The notes beneath the pieces are model-generated. The model saw nothing but the letters and a program-made list of their open reading frames with translations, made no database searches and was not told the DNA's origin. A DNA stretch of 64,000 nucleotides from Cyanodermella asteris (Eukaryota; Ascomycota; Lecanoromycetes; Ostropales; Stictidaceae), in assembly GCA_900618795.1 (NCBI GenBank), contig UYJD01000003.1, positions 1,658,143 to 1,722,142 of the forward strand, read 5' to 3'. Position 1 is the stretch's first letter. The number at the start of each line of letters is the position of its first letter. Below are positions 1 through 12,030 of the stretch, one piece after another. The position numbers and the translations under genes were made by a program.

Positions 1-434
1 TATGTTGACTTAGTGACTTTCGTCGGTTTCTTAAACCTTCACAAGGTAAAGAGGGCATCAGGACACATATCGCGACCCTGAGACCGCCATATACTGACAA
101 GTATACGTAAGGTAAAGAGAGAGCATATAGTATGCCAAGGATGACCATGCAGGGAAAAAGTGCAGGACCGAATAGATTGATTATTTTGTTTGTGGGATAC
201 ATGGACTGGAACAAACCACGCCGTAATTGGAATACATAAGGTAGTGCTCTAAGTATCAGAGCTCGAGCCTGGAGCTCAGAAGACGTCACGTGAGCCGGCG
301 GCGTCATCAGGCATCTTTCACAAACACTCAACTCCCCCACCCTCACCCACATGCAACACTCACTCAGCTGAGACCTGACCAAGCCGCGACAGTAGAGAGC
401 TACTCCTATCGCCCCCTCCCGCCAATCCCTCAAC
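1..434. other. Intergenic, upstream of ARPC1
   Basis: No gene is seen. The last 130 bases are C/T-rich leader-like sequence in front of the ARPC1 start codon, and a GACGTC/CACGTG double site lies inside the stretch. The left part is AT-richer and featureless. Confidence 0.5.
282..293. promoter_or_regulatory. Overlapping GACGTC and CACGTG sites
   Basis: The bases gacgtcacgtga join a CRE-like GACGTC core to an E-box CACGTG, about 145 bases upstream of the ARPC1 start codon. Such cores are bound by bZIP and bHLH factors in fungi. Use here is inference from position only. Confidence 0.3.
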
Positions 435-1529
435 ATGGCCAATCCCGAAGTCCACCACCTCTTCCACAGCGCCATCGCCGACCACTCGTTCTCCGCCGAC
501 CGCCAAACCCTCGCCGTGGCCCGCGACAACGAAATCGACCTGTACGGCCGCTCCGGCAACAAGTTCGGCCTCAAGACCTCTCTCAAGGGCCACGACAAGA
601 CCGTCACGGGCGTCGACATCGCCCCGAACTCGGGCAAGATCGTGACCTCGTCACAGGACCGGAACGCATACGTCTGGGAGCCGACGGGGACCGGCGAGTG
701 GAAGCCCACGCTCGTGCTGCTGCGCATAAACCGCGCCGCGACGTACGTCCGCTGGAGTCCGTCGGAGACCAAGTTTGCGGTCGGGAGCGGTGCGCGCGTG
801 GTCGCCGTGTGTTACTTTGAACGCGAGAACGACTGGTGGGTGTCGAAGCACCTGAAGAAGCCGATCCGCAGCACCGTGACGACGGTGGCGTGGCATCCGA
901 ACTCGGTGCTCCTGGCCGCGGGCTCGACGGACGCGCACGCGAGGGTGTTCTCGGCGTTCATCAAGGGCGTGGACGAGAGGCCGGAGCCGAGCGCGTGGGG
1001 CGAGAGGCTGCCCTTCAACACCGTGTGCGGGGAGTTTCTGAACAACAGCGCGGGATGGATCCATAGCGTGGCATTCAGCCCGTCGGGCGACGCGCTCGCC
1101 TTCGCGGCCCACGACAGCAGTATCACGGTCGTGTATCCGAGTGCGCCGGAGCAGCCGCCCAAGGCGGTCATCAGCATTGCTACGCAGTTGCTGCCGTTTT
1201 GCAGCTTGATCTGGAATGGGGAGAGCGAGATCATTGCGGCGGGATACGATTGCGAGGCGTATCGCTTCCAGGGTGGCGAGCAGGGATGGGAGATTGTGGG
1301 GAGCTTGGAGGGCAAGGCGGCCGTGGGTGGTGCGATTCAGGAGGAGAGTGCTTTGAACATGTTCAAGCAGATGGATCTGCGAGGTACGAAGGCAAAGAGC
1401 GACGCTGCGCTGAAGACGACTCACCAGAACACCATCTCGACCATTCGCGTCTTTAATGGCAGTGGAGGTGCCGTCAGCCAATTCAGCTCCAGTGGTGTGG
1501 ATGGCAGGGTTGTCATCTGGTCGACATAA
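435..1529 (+). CDS. ARC40: Arp2/3 complex subunit 1 (ARPC1/Arc40)
   Basis: Single-exon gene of 364 residues, encoding the WD40 beta-propeller subunit of the Arp2/3 complex, which nucleates branched actin filaments at endocytic patches. The whole length matches the family: the N-terminus runs straight into the first blade, with repeat features such as HDKTVTGVDIAP, SQDRNAYVWE and VAWHPNSVLLAAGSTDAHARVF, and the C-terminus ends in a blade with GVDGRVVIWST. The usual family insert before the last blade (about residues 305-335, rich in Lys and polar residues) is present. The ATG at 435 is the natural start, because the propeller begins at once and a C/T-rich leader precedes it. Codon use is strongly GC-biased at third positions, as in SAICAR synthetase further along. 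The gene converges with the minus-strand gene ending at 1790. Confidence 0.95.
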   Translation: MANPEVHHLFHSAIADHSFSADRQTLAVARDNEIDLYGRSGNKFGLKTSLKGHDKTVTGVDIAPNSGKIVTSSQDRNAYVWEPTGTGEWKPTLVLLRINRAATYVRWSPSETKFAVGSGARVVAVCYFERENDWWVSKHLKKPIRSTVTTVAWHPNSVLLAAGSTDAHARVFSAFIKGVDERPEPSAWGERLPFNTVCGEFLNNSAGWIHSVAFSPSGDALAFAAHDSSITVVYPSAPEQPPKAVISIATQLLPFCSLIWNGESEIIAAGYDCEAYRFQGGEQGWEIVGSLEGKAAVGGAIQEESALNMFKQMDLRGTKAKSDAALKTTHQNTISTIRVFNGSGGAVSQFSSSGVDGRVVIWST

Positions 1530-1789
1530 GGCTCCTGGTGGCCGCACGAAGCGTGAATTCTAGTTTCAGCGATCACCTAGAGGTATGTCTGTCTTTGCCC
1601 GCGCAATCGTACAATTCACAAGCGCGTTCATACACTAGTAGCTGCCCACGTCGAAGCCCGTCATGACCAATGTAGTTTGATGATGGAAGCGTAGATTTCT
1701 ACCGCATGAATTTCTTGTTTACCCTCATCGCTCTACAGAGATCAATCGTGCGCGCTGTCAACTTGTCTCATCAAAATTTCCGATGCTTG

Positions 1790-4140
1790 TCAAATTCCTG
1801 CTTGTCCGTCCCTGCTCGTCCCGATTCGATCATTTTCAGTCTCCGCATTCGCTGCATCTGCTGCCGTCTCAAACCACAGCTGCTGTGCTTCAAGCTGCTT
1901 CTCCACAGAATTCAGTCTATCGTCCACGTGTTTCTGGAAGATTGCAAATTCTGTCTTGAACGTCTGTCTCACCTGCCTTACCAGAGACAGAGACAACCAA
2001 GGGTATGTAGCCGCAGGCAAAGCAGCCAACTCAGCCTCGAGTTGTTGCTTGTGAAAAGATTCGGCTGCATGCAGGTCTGGCAGCGAAGTTTGCGTTCCGA
2101 TATCCACCGTGTGTTCTGGTTCCGTTTCACCCAAATGATGAGTGCTTACGCGAAGCGGACGGGGACGAAGGTTGCTCTTCGTGGGCGTTGAAGCCTCTGT
2201 CGATGATGGTGGAACCGGGAAGACTGGGCCAGACTCGAGCTGTCCAGGAAATGGTGTTAATGCTGGGGTCGGAGGCGGAGCTGGAGTGCTAAGAATGATG
2301 TCGACAGGCTGTTCCTTGCGGAGACGGGTCTGGATTTCATTCGGCTCACCGGGCTCTTTGGGTGAATTTTTGACTTGCAACACCGGCCCACTGTATGCTT
2401 GTATGGGTGGCGACATTGGCCCCGTGCTCCGTCCTTCAATTTGCGCCGGGCCAGGTTTTGGCCGAATTACTGGCGTTGCCACTCGAATCCCGGTTGATGA
2501 TGATGGCGATCCTGGCTGTAGCAGATTATACGGCAGGTCTGCGCCTGAACGAACATGAATGGACGTCGGCGATCCGCCTCCCACCCAGCTCTGGTGGAAG
2601 GAAGAATCAGGCCTCTGGGTGGCAGGCTTCGTCTGAGGTCTGTCCGTTGGCGTGTGTGGTGTTTCGTGGACGTCCTTGCACAGCGTATCCCCCGGGCGAA
2701 ATTCCATGGGTCGGGGTTGATTATCGAAAGTCGCTGATGGGCCTGGCCGCGACGTCGCTGGCTCTCCAGGCGTCAAGCTGGGAAGATGACCAATTGAGTG
2801 ACGATACAAGGGTGGATCCTGCTGTGCATGAGGCAGCTTGGAAGTGAACTCAATATTCCCAGGCACGCCCGAGGCTGTGACCTCTTTTACAGGGCTTGGC
2901 GAATAGCCAGGTTTACGAGAGGCTGATTGCCGGATAGTAGCGTCGCTATCATGGACGGATGCTTCAGAATGCGTTGGTACAGGAGGATGTTGAGCTGCAG
3001 GGTCGCTCTCATAGCCTGCCGGGTCCACAGGTAGCTTCGACAGGCGTGTCGGCCGCAGCGCGCCGTTGCTGTCATATCCTGTGGGCTCTTCTGTCAGCCG
3101 CTGTGTGCATGTTTGACAGCCAGTGCTGTTGTTCTCATGTTCTGCCGGCTCTTCAGGATGGATCGGCAAGGAAGGTTTGCGAGCAGCACTTGCACCACTA
3201 TCGCGGCTCAGAGACCGTTCCGGTCGAGGTCTGGATGGCTCGCGTATATCAGTCTGAGGCTCCCACGGGATAGCCAATGTACGGGCGTCTGTCCGAGTCA
3301 GTAACCTACAGATTCGACGATATATTTGGACTGACCTTCGTCGATCACAGGGCTGTTCTCTGGGTGAGTTGGAGCAATGCTCTCGGTTCCAGTCCTCTCG
3401 GGATCCTTCAACTTCTTCGTTTTGTCTGATTGGTAGGACAACCATACTCCAGATCTCTTGGGCGCAGCTGTAGGGGTCCCTTTGTGCGGTTGAGAGCGTT
3501 TCCTTTGGAGTTTTGCGGGAGACCGAGGCTGGCTGCGAGTGAACGTCGCTCTACAACTCGCTTCGAACAGCAAGCTGGAAGCTCCATCCGAGCTGCCATC
3601 CACGTTCATTGCCCCTGACCTTCGCCAAGAGTCATTGCGCTCTGGTCGAGCCTTCTTGGTAACGCGGTATAGCGAGACTGGCCTTGTGGCTGGGATCAGC
3701 TTTGGTAAACGAGACCGGAAGAGAACGTCCCTGGCCGTGACAGCTTCCATCAGCTCGCTGTCCGCAACTTTAGAGCTGGAGGTGACAGGCATGACTATGC
3801 GGTCGTCGCGGACCTGATAATATCTAGGATTGTAAGTGATATACAATGAGGAGTTTCAAGGGCAGGAGAGACGTGAAAACAGTTCTTGGAATGATATCGA
3901 GCACGGCGGCGCAGACTCGCGTCTATGTCACAGGAAAGTGCGGCTTGGTTAGCTGGAAGCAACGCTACTGTGACTAAGTGCTCTTGACAAAAGGCAAGTG
4001 CCATCGTGAGATAGATATCTTCGATTTTGAGCTCGTTCCGCACCAGCTTAATCGGCAAGTGCAGTTCCACGAAAGACAAGCTGGGGAGAAGGGTACTTCA
4101 GAACGATGGGATTGACAGACAACAGAAGCGTTAAAGGCAT
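1790..4140 (-). CDS. Large hypothetical protein, low-complexity middle
   Basis: I do not recognise this gene. The best model has four exons on the minus strand: 4124-4140, 3873-4080, 3336-3813 and 1790-3288. This keeps one frame for 733 codons. Introns 3289-3335 (47 bp, branch CTGAC) and 3814-3872 (59 bp) have good GT-AG ends and matching phases. The first intron (4081-4123, 43 bp) is short, so the start is uncertain; an in-frame ATG at 4004 is the safe alternative. The N-terminal 80 residues look globular, with a predicted helix around LVRNELKIEDIYLTMALAF. The middle is Pro/Ser/Glu-rich and disordered. The C-terminal 90 residues look helical and perhaps coiled coil, around FKTEFAIFQKHVDDRLNSVE. 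This shape would suit a scaffold or nuclear protein, but no function can be assigned. Confidence 0.55.
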
Positions 4141-4273
4141 GCATGTTCATTAATAATACTTTTACTCGATAACGCTAAAGAGGGGCCGCAATGATTTGGG
4201 TATCAATAATGGGACAATAGGCGCACACATAAGAAAAATCCTGCCAAACCTCCATAGCTGCCCAGTGCTCGGC

Positions 4274-5386
4274 TTATGCCTCCCTCAGCTTGGCATTTGC
4301 TCCAACGGAGTGCGTCTGTCTCTTCTTCATCAACCATCCAGTGACGTAGCCGACATCTTTGGCGATGGCGCTTCCGATCTGGCTTCGCTGAAGCCACAGC
4401 GGCAATCCGCCCTTTGCGTTGCTCGCCGTTCCCATGGTCCATTCGATGACGCCGGTCTCGGTGGTGCGAGCACGCTCGATGCTAACATATTCACCGATAA
4501 TCGTGCGCTTCTTCTTCTGCAAGCTGCTGCCCTCCTCCATGTTTCGGTTGTTGCTGTAGAATGCGGCCGGCAGCTTTCGCAGGTTCACTGGTGACTGAAC
4601 GACGATCAATCCTCCATCTGCGGTGCGCGCGCTCACAACCAATTCGGCAAATACACGCGGTATCAGGGGTGAGGGGAGCTTGTGGGCCATTTCGACGACT
4701 GCGTAAGTTGTTAATCTTGAACTCTTGATCCTTGCAGAGGTTTACTCACGTCTCATGTCGATCTCGGAGAAGCCGTCAATCGTGTAGCTCTCCGTCAAGC
4801 CCTCCGCAGGCCCCCATCTGCAGATCTCGACATGGTCAACGACGGATGGGGTGTAAGCAGCCTCCTTCTCGCTGTGATTGACTCTCAGTGCATGATCAAG
4901 CTCGTTCCAAGTAAAAGTTCCCTGGTTCGGAACGTTGGCGTGTGTCGAGCGCCGGATGAACCACAGCTGATCGGCGCGTGTGTCTTCCCACTTGTATAGC
5001 TTGACGTAATCCGACGCCGGCTTGCTCCTCTTCTTGCCACCGGCAGTCCATTGTTTGGGAAAGGTTGTGTCGATCAGTTGCAGCGACGGAGCCAGTAGGG
5101 CGTGTAGGAAGGCATCGAGAGACGGCGCAGATGATGAGTTTGCGAGGACGGAATGTGCGGGAAGAGTCGATACTGCTAGAGCGCGATTGCGCAAAGGATA
5201 GGGAGCGGCGACATCGGATTTCGTCGCAGCGGCACCGCCATTTGCTGCAGCGCCGGTGTTGTGTACTGGAGTGCTGTGAGCTGCCGTTGAAGCCAGAGGC
5301 CCGTGGCCAGCTGCAGCAGTAGGTTGCTCTCCTCGGTATACACCAGGACCGAAGCCGGATGGGACGTCTGATGCTGTGGTAGCCAT
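4274..5386 (-). CDS. DUF3074 (START-like) domain protein
   Basis: Two exons, 4750-5386 and 4274-4698, separated by a 51-bp intron (4699-4749, donor GTGAGT, acceptor CGCAG) in phase 1, give 353 residues. After an Ala/Ser/Thr-rich N-terminal stretch of about 80 residues, the protein has the features of fungal DUF3074 proteins: a DYVKLYKWEDTRADQLWFIRR stretch, the HVEICRWGPAEGLTESYTIDGF stretch, and MAHKLPSPLIPRVFAELV just after the splice, then VVQSPVNL and a WTMGTASNAKGGLPLWLQ segment near the end. The family has a helix-grip fold like START lipid-binding domains; ligands are unknown. The ATG at 5386 is followed directly by a disordered leader. Family assignment is from memory of its motifs. 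Confidence 0.8.
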
Positions 5387-7569
5387 TGCGGTGCTTGAGG
5401 TGAGTGATATGTTTGAGCGAAAAGTTCGGGTAGGCTACGAGGGCAGGTGGCGAGCTTTAAAGCTTGAGGAGTGGTGGTAGTGTCGTCGTCGAGATGAGCT
5501 TTCGAGGCGGAGAAAATTCAAGGGTTCGCCAGTAGTCTTGTAGATACTTTCTGCCTAGGCCATCACAACCGCCCGCAGGCCACGGCCTCGAATTTCATGC
5601 AGAGAGCGTTTCATGGCAACGATCTCCTGTGTCGCTTTACCAATTGAGGCAAGGCGGCGCCGGGAGCTTAGAAAGAGCTGGCTCTGAGGCTGCATGTGCA
5701 GCAGCCTCGGTCTGGATTTGACGGAGGAGAAATGAAGCTTTCGACGTCACGGCCGCATCGGCTCTTCCATCCATGATCCATCCCTTCGACTTTCCACCCA
5801 TCCGACCATCCACGAGCATCTGAGCCTGTCTGTGCGCCGGCACACGTCTTTATCGGAAAGCCAATTGCTCCCGCCCAAAAATACTTCAGGCCGCCACATA
5901 ATCGACCATGCACGTCCTATCGGCCAGGAACACCTCGACAGACACGGCACCGCAGCTGCATGCAAAGTCGATGCCAGGCCAGGCTACAACATCATGATCC
6001 GTTATCTTCCTTCAATTACCAACGACAAATTTGTTGGGCCGAGGTGCACCTCAAAGCACATTGTTCGGCGCCAAAAATGCGTCTGGATTCTGATAGGCAA
6101 CCACTTATCCACAGAACTACTCATCAGCTGAGCCGACAAATATCATTGCACGCGTCCTTTGACTGAGATAGACTGAAACGCTGTATTCTCGCAACCAAGA
6201 CCGAGTTTGCCAAATACCACGGTCATCCCTGCTCGTTGCTCTCCTCACGCCGCCATCGTGGCGACATTTGATTCGAGCGGGAGTGTCAAGGATGCCGCGT
6301 CTGAGTGCCTGAGTGCAGCTGCCGTGACTAAAAGCTTGGACAGCGACTCAAACGGCACTAAAATGGGAAGTGCACGGAATTGGTGGTTGTTATGCGGGTT
6401 CAAGGTCCACTAATAACCTTTAGTGTAGCATAAGCGCTTCTAGGGTGCTGTGATGAGGATCGGAAATGCTGAGGGACCACTTGCAAGCTATGAAATGCAC
6501 TGAAGATGGGACTTGAAGTTTGAAAGCTGCACCTTTTCCGTTATGCTCGTCTTGTGTAGCTTCGCACCGCTTCTGACTTGTACTGGACTCACCAACCGCG
6601 TAAGGAAGAAGGTGCGGTGCCTATTCAGCGGGAAATCTGCCATTCCGGATTTTGACCAAGCCGCTCTAAAGTCGCATCCACGCCTTTCTGCCAGCTGCAG
6701 AAGTCCCAACATTCATATCTCATATGCTTGTAAGAACAAGGGATTATTTCGAGCTGGATTTAGAATTTCATCTCGGCCGCTCTGATTAATTAACACGGCG
6801 CCAAGTTGGAGAGATGGCCGTGGTATAGCCATAACGTAATCTAATCAATCACAAATGGTAGCACTGATGAGTTCCAGAATACGTTCGTGGCCAGACTGAA
6901 GCTGGCAATCTTCCACGAAGCTCGGGAGGGTTGCTGAGTTGAACCGTGCTGACATGTAGCGCTGCGCCAAGCGCTGAAATCCCTTATGCCAGATTAACAT
7001 CTTCGGCTTCACTCTCGCACGGCTGCTGCTCTCTCACCGACAAGAGCGAAGCCGATACAAAGATGAAAGACGACGCATGATTTGCTTGGTGCTCGCTCTC
7101 CTGCTGCGTTCGGTCATCTTCAAATTCATTGCCAGGATATTCGACATTCAACTCAAGGCTGTAAATTGCGGAGTGAGCGTCAACTTCTCCGTACAGTCGA
7201 GGGCGAGAGGATGACTGGTGAATACGCATTGTGCTGAAGCGTGAAACGTGGCTGCCACGCGCAAGCAAGCGTGATGTGGTGACAGACAAGGGCGGTTGTG
7301 GCAAGCTTAATCAGAGTACCCAGCTTCCGCTTTGAACTATTTTCATTCATTCACACATTCATCTCTTTGTCAGTCGCCGCTCCAACAAAGCCACTGCCGC
7401 TGTTCGTCTCTCAACCGCCTGTCACTTTTCGTGCCTTTTGCGCTCTGGAGGATAAATGCGCACACGTTGCTGCGCCTTCCTTGTGTGCCTTGTCGACTCT
7501 TTGCTTTCTTTTACTACCATTCCCTTACATTCCGTCGATCAGTAAACCAAGCATACGACTCACATCACC
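5387..7569. other. Intergenic stretch, no gene seen
   Basis: About 2.2 kb between the divergent DUF3074 gene and the kinase-fold gene. The open frames here are short, lack family motifs and read like chance frames. The last 240 bases (7330-7569) are strongly C/T-rich, as expected for the promoter and leader of the downstream gene. A weak tRNA-like segment near 5600-5670 was examined and rejected. Confidence 0.5.
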
Positions 7570-9078
7570 ATGGAGCACTCGATCATTGGTGATCCCGGTT
7601 GCGCTGCCAACAATCTCATTCAGTATTTGGAAAGAGGAGGATCGGACATTTTTGGAGCCCCTGAGCTAGCGCGCCTCATCGACGACCTGGCCAAGCTGGA
7701 AGTCTACTTTGCGGCGCAAATTCCGCTTCCCAATGAATCCGCAGCCGAAACACCTGCCGAACCTTCGAGACTGGTTGGCGAACAAGGTGAACGGTCGCAT
7801 GAGGATGACGCGAATGATGATGATGATGATAGCGACGATGCAGCTTCAGACGTTTCCGAGACCTCAACTATCGCCCACGATCATGACCCTTTCAGCACAT
7901 ATCAGGAGCATGTCATGACTTTGGCGCAAGTGACCATCTGGCCAGGTGCAAACCCAGACGACATAGAGATTGAACGACTGAAGGGCGGATCATATAACCG
8001 CTTGATTGGACTCACACGTCGACACGAGGTGTCCGAAAGCGACCAGCGCTACGTCCTTCGCATCCCGCGCTTCTATGATGCTGCGGATGTGTGCGCAGAT
8101 GCCGCGGCTCTTCTGTTTGTTCAGAGATACACTACTATTCCCATCCCCAAGATCATCCATTTTGACGGCACAAATCACAACGCTCTCGACACTTCATTCA
8201 TGGTTCAACAACGCCTGTCAGGGCAATCTCTGCTCAATAATTGGTCAGATATTTCTCACCGGCGAAAACGCAGACTCGCTCAGGAAGTCGGTTTAGCTTA
8301 TCACAAGATGCTTGCTGTCCAGAGCAGTTCCGCTGGTACTTTGGTCCTTCCGAAAGACGATACGAGCGTCCATGCTGCAGTCTTTGTTCTGCCGTTGAAA
8401 GGCGGCCACAACCATCCATACAACCCTCAGAGACCAGCTCTCGACTCGTCGCTTCTTTTTCGCGCATCTCCACAAAATGAGTCTGTCCACACTCTGCTTC
8501 TTAGAATGAGTCAGGATCTCAAGCAACAGTTTTCGCATTCTGAACTCTACGTCATGATCTTCGATCGTCTCGACCGAATGACTAATGAGCTGGCCGAAGG
8601 TGGATGGTTCGACGACATGCCATTTTCTCTCGCACATCTGGACCTCTACCCCCGCAATGTTCATGCAGACCCGACCGCCGCCGAAGGCTCGTCTGTTATC
8701 ACAGGAATTCTCGATTGGGACAGTGCAATCCTTGCGCCGGCTTTTGTTACGTGCCAGCCGCCTAAATGGCTTTGGGAGAAATGGAACTCCAACACTGATT
8801 CTACGATTGACGAGGACGAGGAGGACGAATCCACTTCAAACGATGAGCCCGAGACGCCGGAAGCGAGGGAGTTGAAACTCTTGTTTGAAGAAGCTGCTGG
8901 TGAAATCTACATGCGTTTCGCGTACGATGTACACTATCGATTCGCTCGACGCCTCTTCAAGACACTCGTCTTTGGCATGGGAAGCAATGATGGGTTCACG
9001 AAGACGTTGTCGATGCTTAAAGAGTGGAAATGCGCGTACGGCGGCTACGATATCGAAGACGATTTTGTAGATGATTAG
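7570..9078 (+). CDS. Phosphotransferase (APH) family protein
   Basis: Intronless gene of 502 residues with the aminoglycoside phosphotransferase / choline-kinase-like fold common in fungi. The catalytic loop is HLDLYPRN (about residues 355-362, H-x-D-x4-N), followed by the metal-binding GILDWDSA (about 379-386). Upstream are the N-lobe features RLKGGSYNRLIGL and RYVLRIPR, and the VQQRLSGQSL hinge-like motif. Two acidic low-complexity stretches are present, near residues 78-95 (Glu/Asp-rich) and near 415-430. The substrate is unknown. Fungal members are generally not drug-resistance enzymes and may phosphorylate small molecules. The C-terminal 80 residues after the DWD motif are helical, as usual. 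The ATG at 7570 follows a pyrimidine-rich leader. Confidence 0.88.
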   Translation: MEHSIIGDPGCAANNLIQYLERGGSDIFGAPELARLIDDLAKLEVYFAAQIPLPNESAAETPAEPSRLVGEQGERSHEDDANDDDDDSDDAASDVSETSTIAHDHDPFSTYQEHVMTLAQVTIWPGANPDDIEIERLKGGSYNRLIGLTRRHEVSESDQRYVLRIPRFYDAADVCADAAALLFVQRYTTIPIPKIIHFDGTNHNALDTSFMVQQRLSGQSLLNNWSDISHRRKRRLAQEVGLAYHKMLAVQSSSAGTLVLPKDDTSVHAAVFVLPLKGGHNHPYNPQRPALDSSLLFRASPQNESVHTLLLRMSQDLKQQFSHSELYVMIFDRLDRMTNELAEGGWFDDMPFSLAHLDLYPRNVHADPTAAEGSSVITGILDWDSAILAPAFVTCQPPKWLWEKWNSNTDSTIDEDEEDESTSNDEPETPEARELKLLFEEAAGEIYMRFAYDVHYRFARRLFKTLVFGMGSNDGFTKTLSMLKEWKCAYGGYDIEDDFVDD

Positions 9079-9892
9079 GGAAGCCAACATGACTAACACA
9101 AATGACAACGAGATCAGCCGATGAAGAAGTTGCGAATTCAAATGTTGGCCACACACACCATGAGTAGTATCCGTTTTGTTAGTCGTATCAGCTTTGACGT
9201 AGTTATAATTGAGAACATAACTGTGCGCTTGAAAATTGCCGTTCAGCTGAGGTCACAGCGATCAATACTGGCTTCGCCTGCTAAGAGCTTGAGTTCTCGA
9301 GGCGACGAGTACCACAATGTTGACACAGGATCAGGACCTATTTGATCCACAGGTGGAGAGACTTGATGAAGGATGCGTATGGGCTGCAGACTGCCTCTGT
9401 GTTTGATCGTCTGAGTATTCGACAAATACTCGTGAGCCATTGAATGTCGCTCCGAGCTTGGCGAAGACTTCCACGAGATCCGAGGGATGAGTCCGACAAT
9501 GGGACCCATTGTTGAATTGATGGGCCAAATCCCTTGTTCTTCACCCGTTCAGCACGTGTTTCCTTTGAAACGGAAAACGTGGCGGTGTGCTCAGAGAACA
9601 GCGCATGCAACTCGCGTACAAAGTCGGACAGTCAGGGAGCTGCCAAAGTCTTGCGCCAATGTGAATGGCGCCCTTTGTCGCCGCCCAAATCAGCAACACA
9701 ATCCCACAGAGATAAATTGCTCGGGTCTTTCAATCGGGATTCCAATCCTCACCAATTCTCACCGGCAATCTCCACAAACAGACTGCACGATCACCACTCT
9801 CACAAGCAGCTTGGCTTCGAGACCAGTTCTCTCCACACCATACCACACAATTCTGCCCGTTAGCCAAACCATTCGAAGCTACACCTGATACA
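9079..9892. other. Intergenic, no gene seen
   Basis: Only short frames without recognisable motifs. The 3' part is C/A-rich and looks like the leader of the small downstream gene. Confidence 0.5.
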
Positions 9893-10105
9893 ATGGGCAA
9901 AAAACAAGGATCCACCGTTCACCACTGCCCGCTGGATGGCAAGGGTCAAGGTGCCTGCCGCAAGACCAAGGGCTTCTGCCGTACCCACCGCATGTTCTGC
10001 CCTCGACACCCTAACACTTCTCACCTCATAACCGAGAGATGCCCAGCCTGCATCGTGGAGGAACGAGAGAACGCAAAGCGCGCCGCAAACGCTGGCAACA
10101 AGTAG
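9893..10105 (+). CDS. Small Cys/His-rich protein, probable zinc binder
   Basis: A 70-residue open frame starting at an ATG directly after a CA-rich leader. It has six Cys (12, 22, 29, 36, 50, 53) and several His (10, 11, 32, 39, 44) in an ordered layout ending in C-P-A-C, then a charged Lys/Arg/Glu helix. There is no signal peptide, so the cysteines are more likely zinc ligands than disulfides. The basic N- and C-termini would suit binding to nucleic acid or ribosomes, but that is inference. I do not recognise a named family. The dense Cys/His pattern and the matching ATG context argue that it is real despite its length. Confidence 0.65.
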   Translation: MGKKQGSTVHHCPLDGKGQGACRKTKGFCRTHRMFCPRHPNTSHLITERCPACIVEERENAKRAANAGNK

Positions 10106-12030
10106 CCTTGGAAACCAATTCCTCGCTGAATTTCCATCATCGGAGCGCCTGGCTTCTTACTCCCATTCTCAACATGTTTTTCAACAATCCTTTCCGAAAG
10201 CACACTGTACTTCTGGACATCACGACTTTCTTTCTTCATCTTCATGACGGATCAACGACCAATCAACGACTGGGAAGCAAGGAAGAGACGGCACGGAGTT
10301 AAAGTGGTGACAGCGTCTTTTCTAACATGCAATGGGATCTTTGGGCCGTCTGGCGTCGAGAGCTTGGAAGGTTGAGATCGAGTTAACATGGAAAACTTAC
10401 ACGCTTAATTCAGCGGTTACTACCTGAAACAGAGGGAGAGCTGCGATTGAATGAAATGAAGCACCAATGAAACCCCCTGATCCGCCGTGATAATCGTGAT
10501 GCGTCGTAAAATAGCTGATTCTCAAGTCGACAGGTTGTTTCCTGGAAGCCATCTACATGCTGAGTGTGCTTTCGCAATGCCCTGCCAACAGCTTGGCCAC
10601 CCAAATGTGATGAGATTTCAAGGCGAAGTTAATTGTCGACTCATGCTGCCACCTACATCAGTAATCGACGGAGTCATTGCCCAGGTACAAGTGTATGCAT
10701 CTGTGATCGTACCTACGACCGGACAGCAGTCGCTATGTCAGGCCGCCTTGGCGCACACGGACCACACTCGAGCTTTGACTTTCGGCAGCGCCTTTTCCTC
10801 CTGACATGGCACACCATGGCTTTGTGCCACGCATCAACAGCCGCTTTCTCATGACCGTGGGACGTTACTGTTCTCTTGAGCAGCTGCGCTCCAAGCCATG
10901 CTTGTTTGAGTCTAGGTCAAGAACGGCAATGGTGGCGACAATGGACGTTTGCCCCTTACAGTCCGCGATGACACACCGACTTCGGCTTCGCCTTGATTTC
11001 GATCCTTCAGGAATCCATTGAGGGCTCAACTCCAGCAGGGAGCGCTCCGGCCGCCATTCCGGGATGTTTCTGGCTCCTGATCGACAGCAAAAGCGCGTGC
11101 GTGCTTCCAGCACAACCAAAGCGAAGTGGTTCCGACCTCGGAAACTTGGCTTTTAGTGGTGCAAATGACCTCTGGCTTCTTAGCACAATGTCGAAAATCT
11201 TCGCGGCGGATGCAGGACTATGTGGTAATGTCATCACGTAAACCGGTGGGGTAGCATACTGTAAAGCCTTCCCGCCTGAGGAGACTAGGGTTGCAGGTTG
11301 TTATTGTCTCCTTGAACGAACAGACCATGGCAGGGGCGAGCAACGACGTGGGTGAACTTTCTGCACCAGCGGAACTGGCTCCTCCAAAGCAACGCTGGGC
11401 TTAACCACCATTTGCCGAACCCGAATCATGATACGCTTTCGGAATCTTGGGGCTGACGAAGTGGATTCGGGCATCCTCTTCATCCTTCGTCTTTGCTACG
11501 CCATTTCGGGCTCTCCGCCGCGGGCTGGCCCTCGCGGGTAGGAAGAATGAGGTTGACATGTACTAATATTCATCGTGGTCGCTTATGCTCGATATACCTG
11601 TTCCAGGAAGGTGTCATCTTGACTTGAATTGATGCTGTGCCCTATGCCGAGTGGAGACACTTTTTCTTCGTGGTTCTTGTCGCTCCAAGTTTGCTTGTTT
11701 ATATGATATTCAGTATGTTTCCTGGCTCTCATTCTTACCAACTTCATACTATTCAAGCGACGTTGAGCGCCCGCAGTCCACTGTTGGCCCTAGCCATCCA
11801 CTTTTCGGCCCCAACTTTGATCCTCAACGCGGACCGAGCTTAGTACCGGCCCATACTTTCAGCAACATACAATCCGATTGTGTCCTCGACTGCCAGATCT
11901 CCTCGAGAAGCCCGCTGTGCAAGTGCTATCTAGGGACAGGTGGACGAGCGCATTGGCCGGCGTCGCCTAGATCGCATCTCTCACCGGTCGCCTCCCTGGA
12001 GTTCCGAGGCACAATACTGGCGGCTGTACG
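10106..12030. other. Intergenic stretch, no gene seen
   Basis: 1.9 kb with only short frames lacking motifs. The last 300 bases are pyrimidine-rich and fit the promoter and leader of the rhodopsin-like gene. Confidence 0.5.

Noticed and set aside
651-1547. 298-codon open frame antisense to ARPC1
   Set aside because: Arg-rich shadow frame caused by the GC-rich codons of the real gene.
5597-5680. tRNA-like segment on the minus strand (D-loop-like cctcaattggtaa and a later attcgag)
   Set aside because: No acceptor stem, no anticodon stem that pairs, and the T-arm does not close. Not a tRNA by eye.
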